64,000 nucleotides of DNA from Clostridiales bacterium (lineage in GTDB: Bacteria > Bacillota > Clostridia > Oscillospirales > Oscillospiraceae), in the NCBI GenBank assembly GCA_029265405.1, contig JAJUJI010000005.1, forward strand, positions 62,001 to 126,000, written 5' to 3'. The position numbers and the translations under genes were made by a program. How positions within the stretch are numbered: position 1 is the stretch's first letter; every line of letters starts with the position of its first letter. Of this stretch, positions 34,162-43,459 are shown piece by piece. Under the pieces are notes generated by a model that was not told the origin of the DNA, searched no databases, and worked only from the letters and a program-made list of their open reading frames with translations.

Positions 34162-34216
34162 GCATTAAAAGGTACCCTTGCAATCGATTATACTCCGCGG
34201 CCGCCGCCGCTGTCAA
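34162..34216 (-). promoter_or_regulatory. promoter of the MarR gene with shared operator element
   Basis: Minus strand: TTGACA (34211-34216), 18-base spacer, TATAAT (34187-34192). Just downstream, AAGGGTACCTTTTAATGC (34162-34179) closely resembles AAGGCACCTTTATAATGC in the promoter of the adjacent MarR gene. Confidence 0.7.
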
Positions 34217-34252
34217 CAAAGCGCCGCTCCGCGCCGATTTCGGCCGCCGTCC

Positions 34253-35518
34253 TCAGCGCCAAACAAACCACACCAGGAGGTAGCCGGAAATGACGGCGGC
34301 AAGGGTGAAGGGCACGCTTATCTTCATAAAGGTTCCGACGCTCACCTCGCAGCCCTCCTTCCTCAGTATGCCCAGACCGGCTATGTTGGCCGAGGCCCCT
34401 ATGGGCGTCAGGTTGCCCCCGAGGGTGGCTCCGGAAATAAGGCCGAAGTACAGCAGCGCCGGATCCAGGCTGAGCCTCGAGGCGATGCCCGCCACGACGG
34501 GCAGCATGGTGGCCACATACGGAATGTTGTCTATAAACGCCGACAACAGCACGGAGGCCCATACGATAAGAGAGTATATGGCAAACCGGCTGCCGCCGCT
34601 TATTTTAATGAACAGTCCGGCTATCGCGTCCACCACTCCGGCCTTGGTTATGCCCTCTATAACAATGAAAAGGCCGGCAAGAAGCCCCAGGGTGTAAAAA
34701 TCTATGGACTTGACCGCTTCCTTCAATACTCCCATATCCTTTTTTGCCGCGGCTTCCCTTATCAGGCTGATTATGAACAGCGCCATGCATATAAGGCCGT
34801 TGGTAAGCGGAGGCTTGTCCGGTATGAAGGATGCGAGTATCAGCAGCACTATCACGCCGAGCAGCATGAAGGACGGGAAGTAGTCGCTTACCTGAGCTTT
34901 CTCGTCCAGGCTGATTTTATTTTTCTCCTTCCTGAACACGGCCAGCAGCACCAGCGAGGCTGCGACGGCGCTTATCTCCACTATCCAAAACAGGCCGGGC
35001 CTGCCCCGGTAGACGAAAAAGTCCAGGAAATCCAGGCCCATGTGGTTCCCCAGCAGTATTGAAGTCGTGTCCCCAACAAGCGTCGCCGCGCCCTGCAGGT
35101 TCGAGGCTATGGCTATGGCTATTATGCTGGGCACGGGAGATATCCTCAGCTTTTTGGAGATTGTGACCGCCACGGGCGCAACCATCAGAACGGTAGCCAC
35201 GTTGTCTATAAAGGCGGATATGATGCCCGCAAAGAGCGACAGGGTTATAATCGCCCATTTGACGTTCGAGATCCTGTCTATAATGATATCAGCCAGGAGC
35301 GCCGGCATTTTCGATTCTATGAAAAAAAACGTGACGCCCATGGTTCCCGCGATCATCATAATCACGTTCCAGTTGACGGAAGCGGCCGCTTCGCCGAGGG
35401 GAAGGATGCCGAGCAGCACATACAGCGCCGCCGACGCCAGGGCTATATAGGGCCTGTACCGGGAGAAAACCAGCAAAAGGATATAAGTCGCAATAAACAG
35501 GTTCAGCGCTAAAATCAT
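34253..35518 (-). CDS. SLC13/ArsB-NhaD type ion permease
   Basis: 421 residues with about 11 membrane helices. Two inverted-repeat halves carry the family motifs SAFIDNVATVLMVAP and SAFIDNIPYVATMLP, and GATLGGNLTPIGASANI is conserved in ArsB/CitMHS-like permeases. Candidate substrates are arsenite, Na+/H+ or a dicarboxylate; no arsR or arsenate reductase is adjacent. The downstream MarR gene has its own promoter. Confidence 0.85.
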   Translation of the reverse strand: MILALNLFIATYILLLVFSRYRPYIALASAALYVLLGILPLGEAAASVNWNVIMMIAGTMGVTFFFIESKMPALLADIIIDRISNVKWAIITLSLFAGIISAFIDNVATVLMVAPVAVTISKKLRISPVPSIIAIAIASNLQGAATLVGDTTSILLGNHMGLDFLDFFVYRGRPGLFWIVEISAVAASLVLLAVFRKEKNKISLDEKAQVSDYFPSFMLLGVIVLLILASFIPDKPPLTNGLICMALFIISLIREAAAKKDMGVLKEAVKSIDFYTLGLLAGLFIVIEGITKAGVVDAIAGLFIKISGGSRFAIYSLIVWASVLLSAFIDNIPYVATMLPVVAGIASRLSLDPALLYFGLISGATLGGNLTPIGASANIAGLGILRKEGCEVSVGTFMKISVPFTLAAVISGYLLVWFVWR

Positions 35519-35663
35519 TCATTTACCCGCCTCAAGCTTATTTGGCAATCAAATTGCATTATAGCCCGCGGTTTATTTTTTTCAAGCGCTTTGCGCAAAT
35601 TTAGCCCGAATTGTATTCCAAAGCGCAAAAAACGCCCCGGCCGTCCATTTGCCGCCGCTTTTA

Positions 35664-35692
35664 TTGACACGGGCGCGCAGTCGTCATATAAT
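35664..35692 (+). promoter_or_regulatory. consensus promoter of coaW
   Basis: TTGACA at 35664-35669, 17-base spacer, TATAAT at 35687-35692. Its position rules out any coding start upstream of it. Confidence 0.88.
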
Positions 35693-35725
35693 TACAAAAC
35701 GCTCATAAGCTGGGAGGGTTTTCAA

Positions 35726-36625
35726 TTGGAAGCGGTGTTGGGAATAGATTTGGGCGGCTCGACGACAAAAATAGCGGGCCTTGCCGGCAACGGCGGGCTG
35801 ATTGGCGTGCTTCAGGTCAGGGCGTCGGACCAGATCACCTCGGTATACGGGGCCATCGGGCATTTTTTGCAGGAATACGGCCTTGAGCTGAAGGATATAA
35901 CGAAGATAGTGCTGACGGGCGTCGGCGCTTCCTATGTGGACTGCGACCTGTACAACATCCCCACGTACAGGATGACCGAGTTCCAGGCCGTCGGGCGCGG
36001 AGGCTGCCGCCTTGCGGGCTTCGACCTTTCGGGGCAGACTCTTGTGGTCAGCATGGGCACGGGCACCGCCTTCATACGCGTATGCGGCGGCTCGATAACC
36101 CACATAGGCGGAAGCGGCATAGGCGGGGGCACCCTTGTGGGGCTGTCGGTCGGATTGCTGAGGGAGAAGGATATAGCCGAGGTCGCCCGCCTCGCCGAAA
36201 GCGGGGATCTGGACAACGTGGATCTTACGATAGGCGATATAACCAGGGGGCCGCTCCCCAATCTTCCCCCGCACGCAACGGCGGCAAATTTCGGAAAGAT
36301 GAAATACAACCCCGAGCCGGCCGACGTAGCCCTCGGGCTGCTTAACCTGGTTTTCCAGGTGGTCGGGATCATGGCCGCCTTCGCCTGCAAAAACAGCGGC
36401 ATAAAAGACGTCGTGCTTACCGGCACGCTGACGACGCTCGTCAAGGCCAGGGAGATTTTCGCCGAGGTGGCAAAGCTGCACGGCCTGAACTTCATAATTC
36501 CCGAGCACTCGGTCTTTGCCGGCGCGATAGGCGCGGCCTCCGCAGCTGAGGAGGAGCTTGCCCGCGCGGCCGCAAGGCCTCCGGAAGGCGGCGGGGCCGC
36601 CGGCAGGGCGAAAACGCTTGTCTGA
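35726..36625 (+). CDS. coaW: type II pantothenate kinase
   Basis: 299 residues of the eukaryotic/staphylococcal-type PanK fold. Phosphate-binding GIDLGGSTTKIAGL at the N-terminus, VSMGTGTAF and the glycine-rich GGSGIGGGTLVGLS are family landmarks. It phosphorylates pantothenate in the first step of coenzyme A synthesis. TTG start, 7 bases after GGAGGG. The last 25 residues are an Ala/Gly-rich extension. Downstream hemW is probably cotranscribed. Confidence 0.9.
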   Translation: MEAVLGIDLGGSTTKIAGLAGNGGLIGVLQVRASDQITSVYGAIGHFLQEYGLELKDITKIVLTGVGASYVDCDLYNIPTYRMTEFQAVGRGGCRLAGFDLSGQTLVVSMGTGTAFIRVCGGSITHIGGSGIGGGTLVGLSVGLLREKDIAEVARLAESGDLDNVDLTIGDITRGPLPNLPPHATAANFGKMKYNPEPADVALGLLNLVFQVVGIMAAFACKNSGIKDVVLTGTLTTLVKAREIFAEVAKLHGLNFIIPEHSVFAGAIGAASAAEEELARAAARPPEGGGAAGRAKTLV

Positions 36626-36703
36626 ACGGCGGGCCTTTTGCCTAAAGCGACATTTTTCCGCGCCCGATTGCGGTATTATTAAATGCGTTTGGGGAGAAAT
36701 AAA

Positions 36704-37906
36704 ATGCCGGAAAAAAGGATAGGCGTATATATCCATATACCCTTTTGCGCCTCCAGGTGCCAGTATTGCGACTTTTGCTCTTCCTCCGGCAAGGAGGCTC
36801 TCATTCCCAAATACCAGGAGGCCGTTTTGCGCCATATCCGCGAGTTTGCGCCCCGGCTTGACGGCTATCTGATAGACACGGTCTATTTCGGAGGCGGCAC
36901 GCCGAGCTGGTACGGGGCCAAAAACCTAGTCGCCATACTGGACGAGCTAAAAAAGCGCTGCTCCGTCCTTATCGGCTCGGAAATAACCCTCGAGGCCAAC
37001 CCCGACAGCGTAGCTCCCAAGGAGCTGAAGCTCCTGAGGCGCGAGGGCTTCAACAGGATATCGCTGGGCGCGCAAACCGCCAACAACGCGATTTTGAAGT
37101 TTCTCGGCAGGCGGCATACCTGGGAGCAGGCCGAGGAAGCCGTCCGCTCCTCCCTCGAGGCCGGCTTTGACAACGTAAGCCTGGATCTCATGTACGGGCT
37201 GCCCGCCCAAAGCCGCGAGGACTGGGCGGTCACGCTCTCCCGCGCAGTCAAGCTGGGCTGCCGCCACCTCTCCTGCTACGGCCTGAAGATTGAGGAAGGC
37301 ACCCCCCTGTACAGGTACAGGGATATGCCCAGCATCCCCGACGAGGACATGCAGGCCGACATGTATCTATACGCGGTGGACGTTCTGGCCGCCGAGGGAT
37401 ATATACAGTACGAAATATCGAATTTTGCCCAAAAGGGCTATGAATCCAGGCACAACCTGAAATACTGGACACTGGAGGAATACGCCGGCTTCGGCGCGTC
37501 GGCCGCTTCCCTCATGGGAGGGCGGCGCTTCACCTGCCTTCCCGACATAGAGCGCTATATAGCCGCCGTGGAAGGCGGAGGGAGCCTCTTTTCCGAGCTT
37601 GAGGACGTGACGGTCTTCGAGCAGGCTTCAGAATATATAATGCTCGGCATGCGCACCGCCAGAGGCATCGAGGCCGGGGAATACGAGGGCCGCTACCAAA
37701 ACAGCTTCAGGCCCCTGCGCGACCTGCTGGAGAGCTACGCGAAGCTGGGGCTGGCAAGGCAGGTGGATACCCGCTGGCGGCTCACCCCGCGCGGCCTTCT
37801 TATTTCAAACCGCCTTATCGGCGAGCTGCTGGACGCACAGGCGGAGCAAAAATTCCATGTGGGCATGCCCTGGCGCAAGGAGGAATATTACGACACCCTG
37901 TATTGA
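36704..37906 (+). CDS. hemW: radical SAM heme chaperone HemW
   Basis: 400 residues. The radical-SAM motif CASRCQYCDFC has cysteines at 15, 19, 22 and the extra C25, and HNLKYW is the HemW-specific motif that separates it from HemN. HemW binds heme and delivers it to respiratory proteins; it is not a coproporphyrinogen oxidase. ATG at 36704 has GGGGAG 7 bases upstream. Confidence 0.92.
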   Translation: MPEKRIGVYIHIPFCASRCQYCDFCSSSGKEALIPKYQEAVLRHIREFAPRLDGYLIDTVYFGGGTPSWYGAKNLVAILDELKKRCSVLIGSEITLEANPDSVAPKELKLLRREGFNRISLGAQTANNAILKFLGRRHTWEQAEEAVRSSLEAGFDNVSLDLMYGLPAQSREDWAVTLSRAVKLGCRHLSCYGLKIEEGTPLYRYRDMPSIPDEDMQADMYLYAVDVLAAEGYIQYEISNFAQKGYESRHNLKYWTLEEYAGFGASAASLMGGRRFTCLPDIERYIAAVEGGGSLFSELEDVTVFEQASEYIMLGMRTARGIEAGEYEGRYQNSFRPLRDLLESYAKLGLARQVDTRWRLTPRGLLISNRLIGELLDAQAEQKFHVGMPWRKEEYYDTLY

Positions 37907-37955
37907 ATTCCGTACCGAGCCTCCGCCTTCCGCTTGAAAGGACGGGCGCTATGCG

Positions 37956-39569
37956 ATGAGAAACGGACGCGGAGCGCGCCGCGCCGCGCCAGGCCCCGTC
38001 CCGCGCGGCCCCGCGGGCATGAAGGCGCTGAATATCGCCCTTATAGTCCTGACCGTCGCCGTCGCCTCGGGCGCCGCCCTGCTTGCCCGGTGCGCATGGT
38101 CGTCGGCAAACGGCGGCGTGATCTTTCCGAACGTCTCCGCCTGCGGGATAAATTTCGGGGGCATGACGGTTGAGGAGGCGGCCGAAAGGCTGGCCGAGTC
38201 GGACTTTGCGGCCTACAACGGCAAGTCCGTGGCCGTGGACTTCCCCTCCGGCTTCAGGCTTGAGGTGAAGGCGGCCGACGTGGGGCTTGAGGCGGACTGC
38301 GTAAAGGCCGCCCGCGAGCTTTACGCCTTCGGCAGATACGAGGACCCCGTCAGGAGGACGCTGGCCTATCTCAGATGTCTTTTCAAAAGACATGAGCTTT
38401 TCAGCCTGCCGCGCTTCCATCTGGACGAGGCGGCTCTGCGCGCCCTGATAGCGCGCGCGGCGGCCTGCGTCAACGTGGAGGCGCGGCGGAGCTCCTATGT
38501 TGTGGAGGAGGATCGCGTAAAATATACCCGGGGAAAAACGGGGCTGCGGGCAGACGAGGCCGCCCTGTTCGGCCTGATCACCGGCGCCTTCAGGAGCCGC
38601 AGCTACGTCCCCCTGAAATATGAGCCGCAGACGACATACCCCGACGAGCTCAGCGCCGACGAGCTTTTTGCCCTTGTCCATAAGGAGCCTGCAGACGCGG
38701 CCTTCGACGCAAGCTTCAATGTCATGCCCGAGTCCCGGGGCGTAACCTTTGACCTGGAGGCGGCCAGGGCCGCCCTGGAGGGCGCGGACTACGGCCAAAC
38801 CGTCGAAATACCGTTAAAAACGCTCGAGCCCAAGGTATGCTCAGGGGATTTGGAGGCCCTGCTTTACAGGGACCGCCTTGCCTCCGTCACCACTCAGCTT
38901 ACGGACAACGAGGTCCGCTCCCGCAATATCCAGCTTGCCGCGGCCCAAATAGACGGCTATATACTGCTTCCCGGCAGGGTATTTTCTTACAACGAGGCCG
39001 TGGGGGAGCGCACCGAGGCCAAGGGCTACGGCGCGGCGACGGCCTATTCCTACGGCGAGCTGGTCCAGCAGGTGGGCGGCGGCATCTGCCAGCTTTCCTC
39101 GACCCTGTACTACTGCTGCCTTCTCGCCAACCTCGACATAGTGTTCCGCACAGGCCACATATATTACCAAACCTACGTGCCCTACGGCATGGACGCCACG
39201 GTGAGCTGGGGCGGCCCCGACTTCAGGTTTAAAAACAGCACCGACTACCCCATAAAAATATGCGCCTGGAGGACGGGCAAAACCGTGACGGCGGAGCTTT
39301 GGGGCACCAAGACCGACGGCACCTATGTGCAAATGAGCTATGAAATAAACGAACGCTACCCCTGCGGAGCTACCTACACGGAGGACGCGAGCGTGCCGAA
39401 GGGTTCAAGGAAGGTTGCGGACCCCGGGCGGGACGGAATGAAGGTCACCACCTACCGCAGCGTGTACGGGGCCGACGGCACGCTTCTTAGCCGCAGGCTT
39501 GAGGCGGTCACCAATTACAGCGCGAGAAACGCCGACATACGCGTGGCCCCCGGGGAAAAGCCGGAATAA
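37956..39569 (+). CDS. VanW family cell-envelope protein
   Basis: 537 residues. A short cytoplasmic N-terminus and one membrane anchor (about 22-45) are followed by a PG_binding_4-like domain (about 65-240), the VanW domain (about 300-430, with SYNEAVGERTEAKGYG and GGGICQLSSTLYY), and a G5-like C-terminal segment (ADPGRDGMKVTTYRSVYG). Such proteins sit at the outer membrane face near peptidoglycan; the exact role of VanW is unknown. Confidence 0.88.
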   Translation: MRNGRGARRAAPGPVPRGPAGMKALNIALIVLTVAVASGAALLARCAWSSANGGVIFPNVSACGINFGGMTVEEAAERLAESDFAAYNGKSVAVDFPSGFRLEVKAADVGLEADCVKAARELYAFGRYEDPVRRTLAYLRCLFKRHELFSLPRFHLDEAALRALIARAAACVNVEARRSSYVVEEDRVKYTRGKTGLRADEAALFGLITGAFRSRSYVPLKYEPQTTYPDELSADELFALVHKEPADAAFDASFNVMPESRGVTFDLEAARAALEGADYGQTVEIPLKTLEPKVCSGDLEALLYRDRLASVTTQLTDNEVRSRNIQLAAAQIDGYILLPGRVFSYNEAVGERTEAKGYGAATAYSYGELVQQVGGGICQLSSTLYYCCLLANLDIVFRTGHIYYQTYVPYGMDATVSWGGPDFRFKNSTDYPIKICAWRTGKTVTAELWGTKTDGTYVQMSYEINERYPCGATYTEDASVPKGSRKVADPGRDGMKVTTYRSVYGADGTLLSRRLEAVTNYSARNADIRVAPGEKPE

Positions 39570-39570
39570 T

Positions 39571-39606
39571 GCGGAAGGCCGCGCGCCGCGGCGCGCGGCC
39601 TTCCGC
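39571..39606. terminator. 36-base perfect palindrome between convergent genes
   Basis: An 18+18 base perfect inverted repeat without a T-run, one base after the VanW stop and before the convergent SLH gene. It could act as a bidirectional 3'-end hairpin. Confidence 0.6.
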
Positions 39607-39632
39607 AAGCCGGATCGCGGCTTGCCCCCGCT

Positions 39633-42260
39633 CTATTCGGCAACGACTATCCTGACCTTGCCGCCGCTGTCCGGCAGCCTGTCGTAGTAGACCGTGAACA
39701 CGGAATGCTTTGCCATGGCTTCCTCAAGCGTCATCCAGGTTTTCGTCTCGGAATCGTAGGCCTGGACATCGTCGGCAATCTTAATAAGACAGCCGCCCGC
39801 GCTGACATAGCCGTCGCCGGAGAAGGCGCTCAGAGGCACTTCTTTTACGGCGGTCAGGCTCCTGTAGCCTGCCAGCACGCCGTCGCCCCTGACCGCTATG
39901 CCGATGAAGCTGCCGGTTGTAATGGCGTAAGCCGTCAGGCCCGAGGAGCTGGCGCCGTTCAGGTTCGTCACATACGCCGACTTGTTCTCGGCAAGCGCGC
40001 CTGTGGAGGTCTTGGTGACGACGGTGGCCATGCCGTAGGTGTAGGCGTCGCCGGTCAGGTCCTTGAACAGCAGCAGGTCTACAAGGCCGGCGCTGTTGAC
40101 GCCCGCGTAGGATATATAGCTTGACGCAATGGCGTCAGTCCAGGTAATGTCGTCAAGGTCTATCTCTACTGCCGGACCGCTTCCCGCCCAGTCGTAGGCC
40201 TTTACGCCGGAGGCCAGCTTATATCCGCCCAGGGTCTTTGCGCTCAGGCTCAGCGAGCCCGAGACGCCGGAGGACAGCGCCGTTACCGCCAGCTTGCCGC
40301 TGGACGAGGCCGAAACGCTGACGAGTCCGCCGTCCAGCTCCTCCAAATCGGCGCTGTAGGCCGTACCGCTGACCGTTATTCCGTTTGTCAGCGCAACCGA
40401 AACCGTGCTCCCGCTGAGCTTCAATATGCCTCTCATCACTGCCGTAACCGTCTGAGGCGAGTAAACGGCGGCTATTTTTTTATCGGAGGTCAGCAGCAGC
40501 GTAGCCCTGTCGCCCTCCTTGAACCCGGCAAGGGTATCCTGCGCGCAGTCAAGCACTTCAAAGGTGTTGCCCAGCATGGTCAGCCCGGACGGCTCCCCGC
40601 CGGAATAGGCGATATCTTCTATGCAGCCGGTTATCTTTATATCAGAGACCGTCAGCGTGTTCGTCACGGCGTCGTACTGCCCCACGTCGTATCGGGCAAG
40701 CTCGCTCGAATCGGCCTCGCGGCCGTTCTTCACGACCTTATAGCCCGTCGAGCTTATCCTGAGCTTTGCGGCCAGCTCCGTCTTGACGCTGTCCGTCTCG
40801 GCCACGGCTGCGGCGTCGCCGTAGGCTCCGCCCTGAAGGTAAACCAGGTTTATATTTCCGTCGCCGTCGTAAAACAGCCTCGCGATATCGCCTTCGTCTA
40901 TGTCGTACCAGCGGCTCGAGTAATTGTCAAGCTCGCCGCCTATGTATATCTGCGCGCCCGACGCCACCTTGCAGTACTCGCCGGAGGCGGCCGTTATTCC
41001 GGAGGCCTTGACCGAGGATACCTTTACGTCCTTCCCGGGCTTCTCGTCCGGTATGAAGCCTACCGCCTCGCCGTCGGAATCCAGCAGCAGCGTGCCCCTG
41101 CTTCCGATCCAGTCCTTATAGCCCGCGGCGGCCTCGTCCAGCTCCGCCTCCTCCTTTTCGCCGCCGGCAAGATAGGCCGCAACGCCGTCCGAAGCCGAGG
41201 CTATCACGGCGCCCGAAACCCTTGAGGAAACGCGGGGAGCGGTGAAGGCCGCGCTGTAGATAAGCTCGACGTTGCCCTCGGAGTCGAAATACAGCCTAGC
41301 GGCGCTGCCGACGAGCAGCTCGTACCAATAGCTTGAGTAGGAATAGGCCGCCCTGCTGCCCAAAATGCTGATGTTGCCGTCCATTTTATGGGAAACCCCG
41401 TCGGCGTCCTTAAGCGTGCCGGAATCGACGTAGGCGACCTTCACGTCCCTGTACCCGTACTCGGAAGGAACAAAGCCGGCGACAAGGCCCTTTGAAGAAA
41501 GCAGCAGCGTTCCGCGAAGGCCCTCGAAGTCCTCGGAGAGGCCGTAGGCGGCCTTCGCCGTCCTGTCGCCCGACGCGCTCCGGTAGCCGGCGGCGCCGTT
41601 CTCCACGGACGTGATAACCGCGTCGGAAACCAGAGAGCTTGCCGTCGGCAGCGTTTTGTAATACTCGGCGCCGGAGCTGTCTTTGGCCAGCAGAAGGTTG
41701 TACAGCAGCAGCGCGGCCTGTCCCCTTGTGAGGCTGTCGCCCGCCTCCAGCTCCACTCCCTCGTCAAGCCCTATGCGGGACGCGAAGCTCACATAATCGT
41801 CTGGCCATATTCCGCCCACCTGCGAGGCCCCGTAGCCCAATATCCTCAGCAGTATGGTTGCTGCCTGCCCGTAGGTTACGCCGTCGCCGGCGCCGAAGAC
41901 ACCGTTCCCGTAGCCGTTGATTATCCCCTTGGAGTAAGCGAGATTAACATAGCCCGCCGCCCAGGTGCCGCCCTTCACGTCGGAAAAAAGGGTCTTGGCC
42001 GCATAGCTCTCGACGGAATCGCCCAAGCCCATGGCCATAACCGCCAGCTTGCAGAATTGGGCGCGGCTCAGCTTTTCATCGGGCCTGAAGGTGCCGTCCC
42101 CGTAGCCGCTTGCAATCCCGAAGCTTTCCAGCACGGACGCCGCCAGGCTTACGCCTTCGTCCCTGATGTCGCTGAAGGCGGCGGCGGGCAAATCAAGCGC
42201 CGGCGTCAGAGACAGGAGCAGCGCCGCCGCTGCGAGCATCGATAACAGTTTCCTTTTCAC
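39633..42260 (-). CDS. SLH-domain envelope protein
   Basis: 875 residues from the GTG at 42260, which follows GGGGGA; an ATG at 42272 is in frame but lacks a ribosome site. A signal peptide (KRKLLSMLAAAALLLSLTPALDLPAAAF) is followed by three S-layer homology repeats (about 30-75, 85-130, 145-190; pattern FSDI/FSDVKGGTWAAGYVNLAYSKGIINGYGNGVF), which anchor proteins to pyruvylated cell-wall polymers. The rest is a long repetitive beta-rich region (repeated RLFYDGDGNINLVY-like units). It starts 20 bases after the exporter permease gene, on the same strand. Confidence 0.88.
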   Translation of the reverse strand: MKRKLLSMLAAAALLLSLTPALDLPAAAFSDIRDEGVSLAASVLESFGIASGYGDGTFRPDEKLSRAQFCKLAVMAMGLGDSVESYAAKTLFSDVKGGTWAAGYVNLAYSKGIINGYGNGVFGAGDGVTYGQAATILLRILGYGASQVGGIWPDDYVSFASRIGLDEGVELEAGDSLTRGQAALLLYNLLLAKDSSGAEYYKTLPTASSLVSDAVITSVENGAAGYRSASGDRTAKAAYGLSEDFEGLRGTLLLSSKGLVAGFVPSEYGYRDVKVAYVDSGTLKDADGVSHKMDGNISILGSRAAYSYSSYWYELLVGSAARLYFDSEGNVELIYSAAFTAPRVSSRVSGAVIASASDGVAAYLAGGEKEEAELDEAAAGYKDWIGSRGTLLLDSDGEAVGFIPDEKPGKDVKVSSVKASGITAASGEYCKVASGAQIYIGGELDNYSSRWYDIDEGDIARLFYDGDGNINLVYLQGGAYGDAAAVAETDSVKTELAAKLRISSTGYKVVKNGREADSSELARYDVGQYDAVTNTLTVSDIKITGCIEDIAYSGGEPSGLTMLGNTFEVLDCAQDTLAGFKEGDRATLLLTSDKKIAAVYSPQTVTAVMRGILKLSGSTVSVALTNGITVSGTAYSADLEELDGGLVSVSASSSGKLAVTALSSGVSGSLSLSAKTLGGYKLASGVKAYDWAGSGPAVEIDLDDITWTDAIASSYISYAGVNSAGLVDLLLFKDLTGDAYTYGMATVVTKTSTGALAENKSAYVTNLNGASSSGLTAYAITTGSFIGIAVRGDGVLAGYRSLTAVKEVPLSAFSGDGYVSAGGCLIKIADDVQAYDSETKTWMTLEEAMAKHSVFTVYYDRLPDSGGKVRIVVAE

Positions 42261-42280
42261 AGTATCCCCCATTTTTTATA

Positions 42281-43459
42281 TCAGTCGGCCCTTAGAGCTT
42301 CCACCGGCTGCAGGCCGGAGGCCTTTACGGCCGGATAAAGCCCGAAGCCCACGCCTATGACTATTGAAAAGAGGAAGGCCGCGGCCGTGTAGCCGAAATC
42401 GGGCAGCAGTATCAGGTCGTACAGGGCCTTGCCTATAACAAGCGAGCCGGAGTAGCCTATAAGTATCCCCAGCAGGCCCCCTATTCCGGAGAGCACGCTC
42501 GCTTCGACAAGAAATTGAGTTATTATGACGCTTCTTTTCGCGCCGACCGCCTTTTTGATGCCTATCTCGCGTGTGCGCTCGGTCACGGTGACGAGCATGA
42601 TGTTCATTATGCCTATGCCGCCGACTATGAGGGCTATGCTGGCCACGCCGGCCAGTATAAGGCTCAGCGAGGTCGTCTCCCCCTCGGCCTCGGTCATCTG
42701 CGCGTTGAGGTTTGTAAGCTCATATTCGGTGGACGAATCGACCTCCTCGCTCAGCCAGTAGTCAAGGCTGCTTATCACGGCGTCCACCTCCTCGGCCGTG
42801 TTTACCTTTACCGTAAAGCTCGTCACCGTGGAGCTTTGCGAAATGGCCCTGCTCCTCGTGTAGGGTATCACCACCACGTCGTCAAGGGAGCCTTCGGCGG
42901 TGCCGTCCTTGCCGTAGTAGGTGCCGACGACGGTGTACTGGGTGCCGTTTATGGCAATGGACTGGCCCAGAGGGTCTATATAGCCGAACAGCGACTCGGC
43001 GACATAGGAGCCTATGACGCAGACCAGGCTGCGGTTGTCCATATCCATTTTTGTCAGGTCGCGGCCCTTGTTTAGCGTATAATTGTTGCAGGCCGACCAC
43101 TGCTCGTTGCCAAGATAAATGGTAGCCGTGTCGTTGGCGGCCCCGTAGTATCTGAGCGTTCCCGTCATGCTGTCGTCGGGCGTGATGCCCGCGGTCATAT
43201 CCCCCAGCTCCCCGTTTACATAGGCGATCAGGTCCTCGGATATGTCGGCGGAGCCGGTCCGGTTTTTGTAGTTTATGTCAACGGACACCTTGTTTACGCC
43301 TATCTTTTCGTAATAGGCCTCTATGTCCGCGTTCATGCCGTTGACGACGGTGACGAGTATCAGCACCGCCCCCACGCCTATTATTACGCCCAGCATGGTG
43401 AGGAAGGAGCGTCCCTTCTTGTCCCTTATGGCCTCAAGCGCCATCTTTACCGCGCTCAT
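42281..43459 (-). CDS. MacB-like ABC transporter permease
   Basis: 392 residues: one N-terminal helix (MLGVIIGVGAVLILVTVVNGM), a large extracytoplasmic MacB_PCD domain (about 45-240), and a C-terminal FtsX-type block of three helices including the TERTREIGIKKAVGAKR cytoplasmic motif. It overlaps the ATPase gene by four bases. With the adaptor upstream it forms a MacAB-type exporter. Confidence 0.92.
   Translation of the reverse strand: MSAVKMALEAIRDKKGRSFLTMLGVIIGVGAVLILVTVVNGMNADIEAYYEKIGVNKVSVDINYKNRTGSADISEDLIAYVNGELGDMTAGITPDDSMTGTLRYYGAANDTATIYLGNEQWSACNNYTLNKGRDLTKMDMDNRSLVCVIGSYVAESLFGYIDPLGQSIAINGTQYTVVGTYYGKDGTAEGSLDDVVVIPYTRSRAISQSSTVTSFTVKVNTAEEVDAVISSLDYWLSEEVDSSTEYELTNLNAQMTEAEGETTSLSLILAGVASIALIVGGIGIMNIMLVTVTERTREIGIKKAVGAKRSVIITQFLVEASVLSGIGGLLGILIGYSGSLVIGKALYDLILLPDFGYTAAAFLFSIVIGVGFGLYPAVKASGLQPVEALRAD

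Noticed and set aside
35591-35725. N-terminal extension of the pantothenate kinase
   Set aside because: A consensus promoter lies inside it and the TTG at 35726 has a good ribosome site.
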